From Progne subis subis (taxonomy: Eukaryota > Chordata > Aves > Passeriformes > Hirundinidae), in the NCBI GenBank assembly GCA_022316685.1, contig JAKJHU010001660.1, forward strand, positions 1 to 64,000: DNA of 64,000 bases. The letters are read 5' to 3'. How positions within the stretch are numbered: the first letter of the stretch is position 1; every line of letters begins with the position of its first letter. A program made the position numbers and the translations under genes. The notes beneath the pieces are model-generated. The model ran no database searches, was not told where the DNA came from, and saw only the letters and a program-made list of their open reading frames with translations. Positions 23,017-33,048 of this stretch are shown in pieces.

Positions 23017-23034
23017 AACCATCCTCTGCTACCA
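23017..23034 (-). promoter_or_regulatory. ERV-A primer-binding site, initiator tRNA-Met type
   Basis: Four bases after the 5' LTR end (minus strand) the sequence TGGTAGCAGAGGATGGTT is complementary to the 3' end of vertebrate initiator tRNA-Met including CCA, 18 of 18 bases. This fixes the LTR boundary and the orientation. Confidence 0.85.
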
Positions 23035-23038
23035 TAAT

Positions 23039-23333
23039 TGTGAAAAACACCAATCACCTGTTTTTAAAATTTTAAAAGTTTAATAGTAAATAAGATGGTT
23101 ATAAAAATAGAATTAGAGTAAAAAAATTGAACAATTAGAGTTAGGACAATACGAGACAATAAAAACAAAGTCACAGATGTCTGGGAGCCTTCCCGAGCCA
23201 CAAGCTCTGGAGAAGGACCCTGGTTAACAAAGGATTATCTCTTAAAAGCAATAGCCTGTTTGAATATTCATACAATTTCATACATAATGTATAAATTCCA
23301 TTCAAACAAAGAATCGTCTCTGGTTAGGATCAA

Positions 23334-23366
<33 letters not shown>

Positions 23367-23614
23367 TAAATCTTTATGGCATCCTCAAGGCTGAGAGAGA
23401 GAGAGTTGGTTTCTTCTGATAAGGAGGTAGTAAATTCTTTTTTTCTCTGAAAGATTTACGTTTTCCTGTGGTTAGTACATAAAAATTACATTTTAACTAA
23501 AAAACTACATTTACCATACTATCAAACTATTAATACAACACCAACAATCAACACAACACAACACATATAGTAAATATCTATAGTGTATAAGACATATAAT
23601 ATGCACTTCTCACA
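23039..23614 (-). repeat. 5' LTR of ERV-A
   Basis: Same sequence as the 3' LTR with small differences and an added T-rich expansion (about 23335-23368). Ends TGTGAGAAGTGC...TTTTTCACA on the minus strand. Host DNA resumes at 23615. Confidence 0.85.
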
Positions 23615-24047
23615 GCACACAAAGACCTTTCTGGCTGCTGTGCCCTGGGCCAGGAGGGATTGTGCCACCGGAGCTGAGCCTAAATTTCTTCTCACAGGCA
23701 GCTTTAGGACACAGAACATGGAGAAGCAGAGCTGCCTCTCAGCTTTCCACAGTCCTCCAGAAGGATCCTGTGTGTGAAGCAGTCTGGGAACAGGGTTTAT
23801 GTGTGAGGGGAGGGGAATTCGGAGCCCTTTTCTCCCCTGTGGGGCTGAGGGTCTGCATTTCCAATGCCCCTGCAGCTGCCAAAGAGCCTTTTTTGCTCAG
23901 CTGAGAACAGTTCTGCTGAAAGGCTGTCCTAAACCTGCTTTTCCTGCAAATGTGCCCAGTGAATCCTCATTTTTTGCAGCCCCAGGTCTTTTGTACCTGC
24001 AGGTGTGAGAACTGAGGGATGGAACAGCTCTGCTTGGGGGAAGTTCT
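23615..24047. other. No recognised gene
   Basis: Host DNA right of ERV-A. An open frame runs across it from the LTR, but nothing resembles the continuation of the HSF domain that lies left of the provirus. The original site may have been rearranged. Confidence 0.45.
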
Positions 24048-24298
24048 TTTTCTTGATTTTTTTTTTTTGTCTTTCTTTCTTTGCTTGTTTGTTTGACTGG
24101 GATTTGTTCTTTGTTTTGGTGGGTTGGTTTTTTATTTGTTTTTGGTGGGGAGTTTTCTGTGTTTTTTATTGGGGGGTGGGGATTTTTTTTGTTTTGGCTT
24201 GGGGGTGTTTTTGCAGGTTTTTTGGGGATTTGTGTGGGTTTTGTTTTTTGTTTTTGTTTGTTTGTGTTTGTTTGTTTGTTTGTTTGTCTTTTTTAAAT
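24048..24298 (+). repeat. T/G-only low-complexity tract
   Basis: About 250 bases consist almost only of T and G, with 'tttg' runs near the end and several G runs of four to six. The strand asymmetry is extreme. Open frames across it are compositional. Confidence 0.85.
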
Positions 24299-24299
24299 T

Positions 24300-25338
24300 A
24301 ACTCCCCCTGTCAGCCCTGGGCAGAGCTCTGTCCCTCTATGTGCCACTTGCCTGTGGCACTGTGGAGGTGGCCAGGGGGACCTTCCCCGAGCTGTGTGCA
24401 CAGCAATGCACATCAGCCCAGGCCGGGGGGTGCTCAGTGCCCGCTCAGTTTTGCTGTCTGGCTGTGGCTCTGGACGCTTCCCTTGGAGCGTCTCCAGGCA
24501 GGGAACGTTGGAGCTGTCCCCACCGTGGTGTCACAGAGAGGGGAACGCTGGGGCTGTGCCGCTCCTGCCCCGGCCCCAAGAGCTCTGCCAGCTGCCTGGA
24601 GGAGACACAAAGGCTGAGCCCAAGGGTGAGAACTGCAGAAGGGGCTGAGCTGGGAGGGAGGCAGCGGGATCATGGAGTCCAGGCCCTGGCCCTGCACAGA
24701 CAGCCCAACAGTGGCAGCCTGGGCATTCCCGGGAGCGGTGTCCAAAGGCTCCTGGAGCTGTGGCAGCCTCGCAGCTGTGACCATTCCCTGGGGAGCCTGG
24801 TGAGTGGTCAAGGCCCCTGCAGGGGAAGAAGCTTTTGCTGGTCTCCAGCCCAGCAGCTGCCTGGCCCAGCCCCAGCCGTTCCCTGGGGTGCATTCCCTGC
24901 TGGCCCCGGGGCAGAAGTCTCAGCTGCCCTCTGCTGCTGTCCCTGGGCAGGAGGCGCAGCCCCCGGGGAGCTCTGAGCTCCGTCTGCTGCTGGGCTGCGG
25001 CCGAAGCGAGCCAGTGCCGGCAGAGCTCTGGGGAAAGGTCCCGGCCCTGGCTTGGGGCTGGGCCAGAGCCCAGGGAGCAAATCAACTTGCAGCTGCTGCC
25101 CCAGAGCAGGGAAGAGCAGGAATTGCTGCCTGGGAGAGACTCTTGCCAAGGGCCTGCAGCGCCAGGACACAGGCCATGGCTGGACACTGCTTGGGGCCAG
25201 GGTGAGCTGGGATGTGGGGATGGACTTGTTCCCTGGGAGGGCGGTGGGACCCTGGCACAGAGTGGGAGGAAAAGCTGCGGCTGTCCTGGAATGGCTGGAA
25301 GTGTGCAAGGGCTGGCTGGAGGGGACTTCCTGCCCAGA
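24300..25338. other. GC-rich stretch without recognised gene
   Basis: Long open frames on both strands (up to about 220 codons) come from GC-rich composition. None has a domain I know. The style resembles the flanks of the olfactory receptor at 51-55 kb. Confidence 0.45.
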
Positions 25339-25462
25339 GGGGATGGGATGGGATGGGATGGATGGGATGGGATGGGATGGGATGGGATGGGATGGGATGG
25401 GATGGGATGGATGGGATGGGATGGGATGGGATGGGATGGGATGGGATGGATGGGATGGGATC
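25339..25462 (+). repeat. GGGAT pentamer satellite
   Basis: Uninterrupted array of 'gggat' units with occasional four-base 'ggat' units giving 'atggatggg' breaks, about 24 units. The other strand reads ATCCC. Confidence 0.95.
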
Positions 25463-25745
25463 AGTGTAATGAGGGGATTGCATGGTGGGAGTGGTAGGAA
25501 AGTTTGGAGAGGTAGGGTTGCAATGCAGGGAGAGGGTGGTTTTGGCTCTTGGAGTAGGGGAGTAGATGGAGGGAAATCAAGAAGCAGGTTTTAAAGGCTG
25601 CTGGTGCTTTTAGGAATTTTGAGGCCTGGAAGTGTCTTGTGGGAGGTTGCCTTGAAATTGGGAAGGCTGAGTTTACGGTGCTGTGCTGTGCAGGGCTGAG
25701 GTAGAGTGGCAGTGATTTTGGGAGGGTAAGGGCACCTGCTCCCAA

Positions 25746-25811
25746 GAAAGAAAGAAAAAAAGAGAGAGAAAGAAGGAAAGGAGGTAGGAAAAAGGAGGAA
25801 GGAAGGAAGGA
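25746..25811 (+). repeat. Purine-rich AAAG/AAGG tract
   Basis: Runs of 'aaag', 'gaga' and 'ggaa' end where the ERV-B 3' LTR begins, so ERV-B integrated at or next to this tract. Confidence 0.85.
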
Positions 25812-26655
25812 TTTTAAATTAAGATCTATATGTCTACTTTAATAGGCAACAAAGTTGAATTTAGCAGCAATGCAATTTTATTTAAGTAGGATTTTATAAT
25901 CAAGCATATACAAAATTTCAGCAGTGATTAATTAAAGATAAGTACTGTTTGGATAAAGCATAAGCAAAACTGACCAGGGTACCGAGGGTGGCTTCTCACC
26001 CTACCTCACGTACAAAACAAAGTAATCCAAGTTAAACTTATATAATGTATGCTAATGCATATTCATTAATATTTCCCGTGAATCTCTTCCTTTTTCCAAT
26101 TCTTAAAAGCTACATCACTGTACTACATAGCTCATGCTCCACTTGTTGTTAGGGGGTCTTCTTGGCTTTTTGTTGGTCTTCTTCAGATGAAGGCTCATCA
26201 TCTTCCTCACATCCTATGAATAGCCTTAATGGTTGCGTATGCACTCTAAATTTTGTGTTATACATAACTAAGCATTATGTTCCAAAAGTTAATTTTTTCA
26301 TGCATCAAATCACCACCCAAACTCCCTGCCTTGGAACAGTCCCCAACTTTGTCCATCTCAAGGCCAGTTCTATCTTAAGACATCCTGTATCCCATCACAT
26401 CTGCAAAGGGCCCATCTCTCGACTTTGGAGTAGTCCCAGCTTTGGCCAATTCAGCTTTGAAACTCTTGCTTGTCTCAAACTGCATCCTGTATCTTATTTT
26501 TCTCATGTAGCATCTGCCAAGGGGCCCATCTGCTCTGTAACACTACTCACATCTGCTTTTTCCTTTTAGTACTTTATAACAAATGTTTTCTAAAATATAT
26601 ATTTTTAAAATATCGATAAGATTACAATTAGCATAAATCATTTTCACTTATTACA
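25812..26655 (-). repeat. 3' LTR of ERV-B
   Basis: Starts (minus) TGTAATAAGTG directly after the purine tract ACTGGGGAAAT. It has an AATAAA near 25885. Its last bases are mutated (expected ...ATAACA) and abut the purine repeat. It closely matches 35493-36316 and 56422-57262. Confidence 0.8.
26149..26265 (-). CDS. Short acidic reading frame in the U3 of the ERV-B 3' LTR
   Basis: ATG to stop, 38 codons. Its second half is acidic and Ser-rich (EEDDEPSSEED) and ends in a Lys-rich KAKKTP. The equivalent frame in ERV-C (56806-56922) is intact with the same length. In the ERV-B 5' LTR the start is lost by a deletion and the end is frameshifted. Whether it is translated is unknown. Confidence 0.35.
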   Translation of the reverse strand: MYNTKFRVHTQPLRLFIGCEEDDEPSSEEDQQKAKKTP

Positions 26656-26984
26656 ATTTCCCCAGTTTCTCTTTTTAATCATATTGATTCATGCTTTTAA
26701 TTAAAACGGAATCTCGATTTCATCTATATTCCAAATAATCCAGGTTTTCATGCTCTCTCATTTCAGCCTCTAATTTTTCTAACATCTCCCATGCTTCACC
26801 AAACTTTTTGCATTCCTTCTCAAATTTGGTTGACATCTCTTGTGCTAGAGTAGTCTCTTAATGTTCAGTCAACATCTCTTCGGGTCCTTTCTTTTGAGTG
26901 TGAGTAAGTTTAGCTTTTAATATCATCAAAGAATCTGGTTTCCTTTTTGCTGCCAATTCTGGATCAATGGGCATTGCTGTAATT

Positions 26985-28978
26985 TTACACTCCTTGTATC
27001 ACTGGGTGGATTAGTCTAAGAAGACATGGAATCATGCATGGTAAGAATAACAATCCTAATCCAGAACATAACAGCATAAATCCCACCTTCTTCCACCAGG
27101 CTCCTCCAAAGAGGTTATCCCACCAATCCATTTTTAGAATAGAATTCCACTTTTGAACAGGTATGTGTGCCACCCTTTTAATTTCTTCAGCAAGCTTTGT
27201 GATGGCTTCCCCATGATCATCTCTCTCCACACAGCACTCAGATTTGTTAAATCTTCCTCAAACTCCCCCTTCTTCAGCCAACAGATAATCTAGGGCAATT
27301 CTGGTTTGATATACAAATGCTCACATTTGTGAATGCTGCTTGGCCAGTAACTTCAGGGCATCAGAAGTATGGTTTGATACAACCCCCACTCCTGCCTGGA
27401 GTCTTATCAACCGATTCAATAGATAAATTGGGGTCCTATATCCCCAAGATCCATCCCCAGCCCAAGTTGCTGGGTCATAATATGCTGTGATTCTTTCTGC
27501 AGGCCATTCTTCTTCCCCCCATTCCTGCTTTCCCCCTGCCTTTGGGAAGTTGAGGTTTAAATCTCTTTTATTCCTTTCTAGAGTCTCATCAAGTGGTGTT
27601 CCCAGCACATTGCTCCTAGACCTTGGGATGACAAACAAGGAGGGTCGTATAACTCCTAAGGTACAGGTTCCCTCCCACTTTTGAGGTAATTCACTCTATG
27701 CTCATTGCCTACAAATCCAATATATTCCATCAGGGGTTTTCCATTTATTATGTATTTTTTTTCTGATTGTTCCCAGTAGGATTTTAGTTCTTTTTTGGAT
27801 TGGTAGGGCTTAGCTCCAGGACTTTTATGCCAGCACAATTCAGTTGGATTATTCCACTCACAATTAATTTCCTTTGTTATTCCCCAATACCCAGTAAAAG
27901 TTTTTGGTTGTCAAGTCTTAGTTTTATTATCCGAAATAACTACTAAAGTAGATATTCAATGAGTGTATCCTACAACTTCATTGTATTTCCTTCCCTCTCA
28001 AGTTACACAGACTGTTCCAATTACTTGATGACTCAAAATCCATCCTTCAGGTAATTTTAATGTCTTGGAAATTTGAGTGTGATTCCATTTGAAAAATTGT
28101 TCTGGAGCTAGACTCTCACCTCTCCACAGCCATTGTTCAGCCATTCTAAGTCCCCCACAGATCCAGCACTTGGATAATCCTAGTACTGTAGCAATTTCTT
28201 GCATCAAAGCTACAAAAAGGTTCTTAGGTGAGGTTGTCAAATCCCAGTGGCTATACTGCTGTTTGAGTTGTTCATACAGCATATCCAGTTCCTTTAATTC
28301 TTTCCCTATAACTTTTTTACATCTTTTGTTTGTTTCTTTTAGTTTTTCTTCTTTTTTTTTTTTCCTTAGTGCTGTACCTCCTATACCTATACTTGGATCA
28401 TTCCCATTCTCATCTTTCTCAAAACAAAAAAAATGTTTTCATATTGAGGACAAATTTGACCACTATAAGGATAAGGATCTCATCAATTAAATCCTAAATT
28501 TTTCCCTACCCAATAAATCTTTCTATTTTTAACACAAACTTCTATAAAATTGCTTGCACTCGTAGCAGGCAGCACTTACATGTGGATGTGCCATGAACAC
28601 AAATTCCATCTTGTCCTTGACCCACATGGAGTGATGGCATTTATTACAGGGATCAGCATTATTGGGACTTTGTTTTTGCATCGATTGTTCTCTCATTGCC
28701 CGCTCTTGTGCTGCTTGTTTTATTATTGTTTGTTCCTGCATTGCTCATTCCCTTCTCTCATGGACTCTGTCCAGAGTGGCTCCATAGTTTTGGCCAGTTG
28801 CCAAGGACATCACCACAAACACAGTGAAAATAATCCTCAGGAGTTTTGACTTTCTACCATCCTCAAGGCCCTTTGGGTTGCAGCCAAGGGCCAAGATGTC
28901 AGGATTCTTGGCAGCAAAGTTTATATCCTGGGATCTAGTCACTGGTGCCTTTGGTCTCACTGGTACCCTTGGCCTCAT
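26985..28978 (-). pseudogene. env: ERV-B envelope gene, broken
   Basis: The start at 28978 is followed by a long leader and a hydrophobic signal-like stretch IIFTVFVVMSLATG. Later pieces are in several frames. One (28282-27998) carries CWICGG, the surface-subunit CXXC-type motif. One (27638-27321) includes a basic RNKRD stretch at the subunit junction and DGSWGYRTPIYLLN. One (27230-26985) carries WWDNLFGGAWW and a hydrophobic anchor (LLCSGLGLLFLPCMIP). At least five frame breaks or stops separate them. Between the anchor and the 3' LTR (26656-26984) a further Glu/Lys-rich, helix-like stretch follows. Confidence 0.75.
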
Positions 28979-30540
28979 GTTTGTTTCAAGGATGGCAGAG
29001 ATTACTCACAGTTCTCGCAGCACTGACCTCTTTCTCTCTCTCTGGGTTAGTCAGCTACTTCTTCTTTTAGTCTAAACCACCAAAGCTCCAGAGATGTGCC
29101 AACCACAATAAGATTTGCTTTGTCACTACTTCAGTTAACAACCTGGTTTGTTGGTTGCTTTTTGCTCTGACCTTGGGGATTATTATTAAGTCTTCATCAC
29201 CACCAATTGGCACATTCACAATGCCAGTTCACGTAAGAAATGTGTCTATAGTGTGGCACACAAATTCCTTCTCCACAGCAACTGTTAATTATGATACACT
29301 GGTCTATAATATTATGAATCGTTTGCTCTCTCACCTGCTCAAAAGCTAATACAGTAAAAACTCATTGGTCTAAATTTTATATTATTTGTACCATTGCATA
29401 AAAGGTTCCATCTTCATATCTCAGAGGTGTTAAAAAAAAATCACTGGAAAAGCTTTTTAAAGTTAACTGTTCACGCACGCAGTCTAAGCAAGTTAAACAA
29501 ATCAATTGTCTCTCTTTTTCTTCTGCTCTTGTTATTCTCCACCACAAATTAAGGCAAAGCACACAAATAACACAAACCCATGGGCGACGCTCTAAGCCAT
29601 GCTTAGTACACTCCCAGTGTGTTACTTGTTCTTGGACTCTTTTAGTAACAGGTGTTACCAGTCTCTTTTTCTGGAATTGTAGTTCCTCAATGAAATCTAT
29701 TACTGTTAGTTGTTGAGGGCCTCTTAAAAATTTTCAATCTGTTCAGGCTGTTCCCATTGATCAAGGAAGTGTCTGATCCCTTCACATCGCCACTGTTCTG
29801 CCTCTGAACTCAATGGAGTTGCTGTCAACAGTCAATCCAGAATGCCTAATTTTTCTAATAAATTAAAACCACAAATTTTTAATCGTTAACTATCAAAGGA
29901 GTTTTATAACCTGAACAGGTTAAACAAGTCAATTTATCTATTTCTGTTGTTTCTGGGAATCCTTCTGTATCCACATCTTACTTTTATTATCGTTTGTTGT
30001 TCCTGCACTGTTCTCAAAGCCACTAATTGTTCCATGTGATACGCTAAATAAATCAATGCTCTTTGTACTTGATCTTCTATTATATAAGTATCAATGTTGA
30101 TCTGTGTTAAACCCAATTGTGCATTCTAAAGTCTCGCTATACTCTACTAAAACATCATATACAATTAATCATAAAAGCTACATCTCTTTGGTCCCAAGGT
30201 ACAGTTGTTCTGTGCCAATGTCTTTGTCTCAGCCACTTCATGGTCACTGCTTTACACCGCTCACACTGATGACCGTGTTTGCAGCAACCTTGCTGAAACA
30301 TGGAAACTTCTCTCTGCAGGATGGCAGCTTCTGACCTTTCTGTGCTAAGGATATCTTGAATATCCTGGGGCTGGGTTATTCTTTCAATATGTGGGTGTCA
30401 CTCCAAATGTATTGCAGCATTACGTGAAATCCACAGCCAAAAACGATTTTCCATAAGAGCCATAGCCTCTGGGCACCAAATACTCTCTTCAGCCAAGTTG
30501 TGGATTAATTAAAGTTTTACTTGAAACTGTATTTTGGACC
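28979..30540 (-). other. ERV-B pol-env interval with Cys/His-rich decayed frames
   Basis: About 1.5 kb separates the end of pol from env, more than usual in simple gamma-like viruses. One part (about 30290-30230, minus) has CCKHGHQCERC. Another (about 29610-29470) has CVICVLC and later CLTCLDC. Both parts are present at the same relative places in ERV-C. Frames are interrupted by stops in both copies. It might be the remnant of an accessory gene or of a long env leader. Confidence 0.5.
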
Positions 30541-30544
30541 TCAA

Positions 30545-32560
30545 TAAAAAGGTTTAATCAAATTTAAGTCTTTTTAATTTTACTTTCAGGTATCCTGGTG
30601 TCAAAATAATTTTCCAGTCTTTATTGGGTATAGGTCCTTTTACCCTTGAAGCATGAGTCTAGCCTTTTTCTGCCATTTGAACTGTGGTTTTGTCAGGGAA
30701 AATCCATTGTCCCTCTTTTAGAGTTGCTCCTAGGTTTTTCATGGCTTCTACTTCTGCTAAAGAAAAGTATGGTGTTTGATTTTGTGTTCCTGCTTCCTGA
30801 AAAGTCATAATTATATTGCTGTTTTCCCTCAGGGCAGCTTTCTTAGCTTCATCATCAGCCAAATTGTTTCTTCTTGTCCTAATGTTTCTCCCCCTCTGGT
30901 GGCCTTTCACATGAACCACTGCTATCTTTTTTGGGCTCTTCAAAGATTTAAGAATTTGAATTTTCCATCCTTGGTGCACTAATCCTTTTCTTTGAGTGTT
31001 TATAAGTGCTCTTTCTTTCCAAATTTTTCTAAATGTGTGCACTACCCCAAAGGCATATATTGAGTTGGTGTATATGGTCCCTTCTCGATCCTTTAATAAC
31101 AGCAACACACAGAATAATGCATAGAGTTCACAGGCTTGTGCTGACCAGGACGGGCTAAGGGGACCAGATTCTTTTACTTCCAGTTTTTCTCCACGAATTA
31201 TGGCATACCCAGATTTTCTTCTTCCATCTACCACTCGGGATGATCCATCTCTAAATAATTTTTCTCCTGTTTTTAATTCTTGTTCTCTTTAATCTGGGCA
31301 TATTTTTGTTTGTAACTCTATGTCCTCCCTGCAATCATGTATTAATTCTTCCCCTGGGTCTCCATAAATGAATTGAGTGGGGCTTTGTATATTTGTCACT
31401 CTCAGCTCTAATTCAGAGGAGTCTATCAAGATAGCCTCATATTTTAATATTCTGCTATGTTAACCATGTTTTGGCCTCTTTACTAAGGATTCCCCTAATA
31501 TTAAGAGGGGTGTACACTTCCAGTGATGCCCCAAATGTTACTTTTCGGGCTTCTTCTACTAACACAGCAGTGACTACCAGAGCTTGCAGGCATGTTGGCT
31601 AGCTCTTACTAACTGGATCAAATCATTTGGAATAATATCCTACTGGCTTTTGGCTTCCTGCCCAATCTTGAGTCAATATTTCATAAGGTGTTTGATCAAC
31701 TGTATTAACAAATAATTGAAAAGGCTTGTCTAAATTGGGAAGACTCAGTACAGGAGCTTGCAGTAGGGCTCCTTTAACTTGCTCCAAATCTTCCTGACCC
31801 CTTTCAGTCCATTTCAAGCAATTGGTAATTAATTTCTCATATAGTAATTTTTCTTTTCTGCTAAACCCTTCTATCTCTTGCTTACAATAACCCCAAAGAC
31901 TCAAAAACTGCTCTATTTCTCTTTCAGACTTTGGGGGTCCCATGTTCACTATTCCTGAAACCCTTTCAGGGTCTAGCTTTTGCTTACTAATCCAATGACC
32001 TAAACACTGCACTTCTGATTCTACAAACTGCAATTTTGACTTTGATATCTTCAGCCCCTTTTCTCCCAGAAAATTTAGAAGCTTAATAGTACGATTTCTC
32101 TTCAGTTTCTCTTGCTACTAACAAATCATCTACATACTGTAGCAGCTTAATTCCTTTGGGCAACTCAAAGGACTTCCAAAGATTTTCTAACGCCCTCCCA
32201 AAAATATTTGGTGCCTCTGTAAAACCTTGCGGTAGCACTGTTCACCTTAATTGCTCTCTCCTACCTGTATCTGGGTCCTCCTACTCAAAGGCAATCCCTA
32301 CTGCCCTCATCCAGAGGGCAAGTTCAAAAGGCATCCTTTAAATCCACGACACTGTACCAAATGTAATTAGGAGGTATCTGGCTTAGCTACTCCTGGACAG
32401 CGGGTAATGGTTCTTTGATTTACCGCTCTGAGATCCTGGACTAGTCGGTAGCTACCATCAGGCTTCTTTACCGGCAGGATGGGGGTATGATGTGGTGACA
32501 CACAGGACTCCAACACCCCCTGATGTACTCAATTCTCAACGACCGGTTTCAATCCCTTCC
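30545..32560 (-). pseudogene. pol: ERV-B pol: RT and RNase H with integrase almost entirely deleted
   Basis: RT (32560-31480) retains YVDD at 32125-32136 but has TAG at 32281-32283 and TGA at 32242-32244 where ERV-A has Trp. RNase H (31234-30659) is open for 191 codons. Its TNSIYAF has Asn where ERV-C has Asp (TDSKYAF), a loss of a catalytic acid. The frame runs on to GQWIFPDKTTVQ, the normal lead-in to the integrase zinc domain. Three residues later the sequence jumps to THASRVKGP, the integrase C-terminal domain. The zinc and DDE domains are therefore missing. Confidence 0.8.
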
Positions 32561-32591
32561 GACCTTCCAGTGATATCAGATATTGTTTTAC

Positions 32592-32990
32592 TCAAATGGG
32601 GATTTCTGGGTTCTGTATTTCAATGCTAATGGGCTGAATGTTTGATTGTCCTGCTTCACCAGTATACCACACAGTGTCGCTAATCTTGAAATTATCTTCT
32701 TCGGTTAAAGAATAGATTTTAAATTTTCCTTCACAGGGTGTTATTTTAATGCTCAAGGCTATTATTAAGTCCCTTCCTAATAAATTATTATCAGTCTCTG
32801 GTATTATTACCAAATCATTCAATCTAAATTTTTCATCCAGTTCAGTCTTCACATTTTAATTACAGGAACCTGAAAAACTTCTCCTTAAACCCCATTTACA
32901 GGGACACGTTCACGACCTTCTTCACATCCCTTTGATAGTTTTCTTACCGTGGACCTAGTAGCTTCTGTGTCCACCAAAAATGTGATTTCT
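32592..32990 (-). pseudogene. pro: ERV-B protease remnant
   Basis: The active-site motif reads DTEA (32960-32971) in place of DTGA. The C-terminal part has LLGRDLIIAL, the conserved Gly-Arg-Asp helix of retroviral proteases. A stop or frame break separates the two parts. The enzyme cannot be active with Glu at that Gly. Confidence 0.7.
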
Positions 32991-33048
32991 TACTCTTGAA
33001 GACCTATTTTCAGTTTTATCAAGGGCTCTTCTAGGTGTTCAGTCCTCA

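Larger units (their letters stand above)
13914..23614 (-). mobile_element. ERV-A: full-length class I (gamma-like) provirus
   Basis: Two similar LTRs (13914-14446 and 23039-23614) flank, on the minus strand, a primer-binding site, gag, protease, reverse transcriptase, RNase H, integrase and env in the standard order. The integrase C-terminal motif GWIHASRIK and the env motif CWVCGG point to a gamma-like virus. All genes have stops or frameshifts. The host bases next to the two ends share only GCA, so a longer target duplication is not evident. The insertion sits in the HSF-like exon. No capsid homology region was recognised in gag. Confidence 0.85.

Noticed and set aside
13902..23620. Target-site duplication of ERV-A
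   Set aside because: Only GCA is shared by the flanks at the inferred ends, too short to claim.
24341..24976. Long GC-rich open frames (211-220 codons) on both strands at 24.3-25.5 kb
   Set aside because: Frames are open in several phases at once with Pro/Ala/Gly/Ser-rich content and no domain, and one runs into the pentamer satellite. Composition explains them.
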